DNA from: a virus | Virus record (IMG/VR): IMGVR_UViG_3300027985_001514 | Span: 1 to 20,369 of that record | Reading direction: 5' to 3' (one strand) | Length of the DNA: 20,369 nucleotides | Shown: in pieces, positions 18,566 to 20,369 of the stretch | How positions within the stretch are numbered: the stretch's first letter is position 1 | Layout: each line of letters starts with the position of its first letter | The notes under the pieces: generated by a model | What the model was told of the DNA's origin: nothing | Database searches by the model: none | What the model saw: only the letters and a program-made list of their open reading frames with translations | Made by a program: the position numbers and the translations under genes

Positions 18566-20369
18566 GTGAGAAATGAAGAGATAAAAATAAAGATTAAAGT
18601 TGGTTCCGAATATAAAGAAGCAACTTTGCTTAAAAAAGAGATAGATAATATCTCTAGCTCTTTGAATTCTGCCGAAACTTCTACGGAAACATTTTATAGA
18701 AGATTGGGAAATACAGCAGGAGTGATTGCTGGGCTAGTTGCTATAAAAGAAACTTTAGGGGATGCTGCTTTTGTAGGTTTTGAATATAATAAGACCATTG
18801 AGCAACTTACAAACTCTCTTACTACTTTATACACTATTACATCATCAAATGAAACTACTACAGGAAGGTTAATAACTTTAGAAGAGAAGCATAATCTAGC
18901 TAGAAAAGAAGCTATAAAAACTATAGCAGAATTACAAGAGCTAAATGAAAGAACCCCACATGTTTTAGAGCAGACAGTTGCTATATATAATACTATGTTA
19001 CCTTCTATGAGAAAACTTGGTGCATCAAATGAAGATTTATTTAAAATTGTAGAAAAACTATCTATTGCAGCTAAATCTGGGAATATTGAATTCCAACAAC
19101 TTTTAGCTGGAGTAGATGGTTTAGCAACAGGTACAGTTCTGGCAAATTCAGAACTTGGGAGATTTTTACAACCTCTAGGGCTTACAAATGAAGCCTTAAA
19201 AAAGACAGATAATGTTGTAGGATTGGTTCTCGATAAATTAAAAGATGTACAAGCAATAGAGGATTTTGATACAAAAGTCTCAAACCTTTCAAACTCTTTT
19301 AATCAATTAACTGGAGCTATGACTAAAGATGCCTTTGAAAATTCAAAAGGGTATATACAAGATGCGACTGATTTATTAAATAATCTAAATGAAAATATAG
19401 ATGTAATAAAAGATGTAACTGGAGAGATTACTCATCTAGCTTTATCAGCTGGCGGAGTATATACAGCATATAGAACATGGAATGGTGCAATAAGAATTTA
19501 TAATTCTTTAGTTGGAGTAAGTGTAACAAGAACTAATTTTTTAGGTCAAAAAATCACTACAACTACTAGAAAAATAAACTTATCTACTGTTGCAATTAAA
19601 GGAATGAGTGCTGCACTTAGAGTAACACCTTTTGCAATTGCAACAGGAGCTGTTTATTTACTATCTAATGCATTTTTAGATAATGCTGATAAAGCTGATA
19701 CTTTAGAAGAAAGTTATGAAGATTTACAAAAAAGGATTAGAGGTTTATCTCAAGATCAACTAGTATTAGCTGAAATTGAAAATAATAAGTCAATTTTAAA
19801 GCAAAAAGATGAGATTGAAGAACTTACTGAAAGATATGATAATCTTAAAATGGCAGTTGAATTTGCTAAAAAAAGAGGTCATGATTATGATGATACAGCT
19901 TTAAAAGAAGCTGGTGCAAAATTAAATATCGCTGAAGAGAAATTAAGTGATTTAACTAAGGCTGCTGAAGAGATTGATAGAATTCAATATACTATGACAA
20001 ATTTTCCTAGTGAAAAAGTATCTGAAGGTTTAAAAAGTCATACTGAAATTTTAAGAGACAATTTAGAAGTTCAAAAGCTTATAGGGAATGAGAGAGAAAA
20101 GTTCAATATTCAGCTTGAAGAACAAATTAAAAAAGCAAAAGAAGCTGGTGCAACAGAGAAAGAGATTGCAGAGTTTAGAGCTAGAGAAATTAAAAAGTTT
20201 AATGATACTTTTAATAAAACTCTTCTAAAAAAAGTTAAAGATGAAACTGAAGCTTCAGATAAAATCTATAACTATCAAAGAGATTTACAACAAGATATCT
20301 TTGAAAGTAAACTAGAACTAGAAGAGGCTTGGGCTATTGAGAGAGAAAAACTAGAAGAGGAGATGTTTG
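18566..20369 (+). CDS. tail tape measure protein, N-terminal part
   Basis: The frame is open from a GTG at 18566 (with GGAG 7-10 nt upstream) to the window end, over 601 residues. It starts with KIKIKVGSEYKEATLLKKEI, then a long helical region. The block LRVTPFAIATGAVYLLSNAF, about 350 residues in, is a hydrophobic helix of the kind tape measure proteins use to cross the membrane during DNA ejection. The rest is coiled coil (EEKLSDLTKAAEEI, EKFNIQLEEQI). Its length sets the tail length; the end lies beyond the window. An ATG at 18573 is out of frame. Confidence 0.87.
   Translation, partial: MRNEEIKIKIKVGSEYKEATLLKKEIDNISSSLNSAETSTETFYRRLGNTAGVIAGLVAIKETLGDAAFVGFEYNKTIEQLTNSLTTLYTITSSNETTTGRLITLEEKHNLARKEAIKTIAELQELNERTPHVLEQTVAIYNTMLPSMRKLGASNEDLFKIVEKLSIAAKSGNIEFQQLLAGVDGLATGTVLANSELGRFLQPLGLTNEALKKTDNVVGLVLDKLKDVQAIEDFDTKVSNLSNSFNQLTGAMTKDAFENSKGYIQDATDLLNNLNENIDVIKDVTGEITHLALSAGGVYTAYRTWNGAIRIYNSLVGVSVTRTNFLGQKITTTTRKINLSTVAIKGMSAALRVTPFAIATGAVYLLSNAFLDNADKADTLEESYEDLQKRIRGLSQDQLVLAEIENNKSILKQKDEIEELTERYDNLKMAVEFAKKRGHDYDDTALKEAGAKLNIAEEKLSDLTKAAEEIDRIQYTMTNFPSEKVSEGLKSHTEILRDNLEVQKLIGNEREKFNIQLEEQIKKAKEAGATEKEIAEFRAREIKKFNDTFNKTLLKKVKDETEASDKIYNYQRDLQQDIFESKLELEEAWAIEREKLEEEMF

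Noticed and set aside
12909-20369. Myovirus tail with sheath, as in Mu
   Set aside because: No sheath-like gene lies by the tail tube; the order tube, frameshifted chaperones, tape measure is siphoviral. Genes past the window cannot be seen.
1-20369. CRISPR arrays, insertion sequences, rRNA genes, phage ends
   Set aside because: No regular spacer-repeat pattern, IS transposase or rRNA sequence was seen; the Mu-like ends and transposase must lie outside the window.

Overview
The window is the middle of a Mu-like transposable prophage in an AT-rich genome. The codon use, the AT-rich intergenic DNA and the TATAAT boxes suggest a Campylobacterota host, perhaps Arcobacteraceae; this is inference from composition and protein flavour only. 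Mu-type early functions (MuB ATPase end, DUF3164, GemA, a Mor/C activator) and Mu-type head genes (gp27/28/29, F, G and I-like) are present. The tail genes look siphoviral: tail tube, frameshifted chaperone pair and tape measure, with no sheath seen in the window. The phage is therefore closer in plan to transposable siphophages (B3/D3112 type) than to Mu itself.

Layout. (1) 1-6824, plus strand: early operon. It holds the MuB end, a small membrane protein, DUF3164, a T7-lysozyme-like amidase (unusually early), a run of small Cys-rich zinc-ribbon proteins separated by intercistronic hairpins, a RecA-fold ATPase with a C-terminal DNA-binding-like domain, an iteron-like repeat pair, and GemA. 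(2) 6885-7185: a good promoter and a Mor/C-family activator. (3) 7182-12750, minus strand: packaging and head-assembly block in the order small terminase, a 37-aa ORF, large terminase, portal, a 52-aa ORF, F-like protein with a C-terminal nuclease-like domain, and G-like protein. (4) 12751-12908: divergent late promoter region. Two promoters each carry the same 12-bp motif exactly 18 nt upstream of the -10 box. (5) 12909-20369, plus strand: protease/scaffold, decoration protein, major capsid, connectors, a PLA2-motif protein, lipoprotein and membrane protein, tail tube, chaperones with a -1 slippery site, and a tape measure that runs off the end.

The most unusual object lies at 7644-7758, between the F-like and G-like genes and on the opposite strand. 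A near-consensus extended -10 promoter points at a 76-nt sequence that folds like a tRNA, with an 8-bp acceptor stem and D, anticodon and T arms. It is not a normal tRNA, because it has bulges in the D and T stems and a shortened anticodon loop. It begins directly after the stop codon of the F-like protein, whose C-terminus resembles phage BECR-fold nucleases (the barnase/EndoU/colicin E5-D/RelE group, several of which cut tRNA or mRNA). In MuF-type polymorphic toxins the neighbouring gene is usually the immunity gene. A self-transcribed tRNA mimic in that position suggests an RNA decoy or RNA immunity element against a virion-carried ribonuclease. This is a hypothesis; the sequence supports the promoter, the fold and the adjacency.

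The Mor-like protein, made from an ordinary promoter, probably activates the two divergent late promoters. The tRNA-like RNA's promoter lacks their shared motif, so it could be on in the lysogen.
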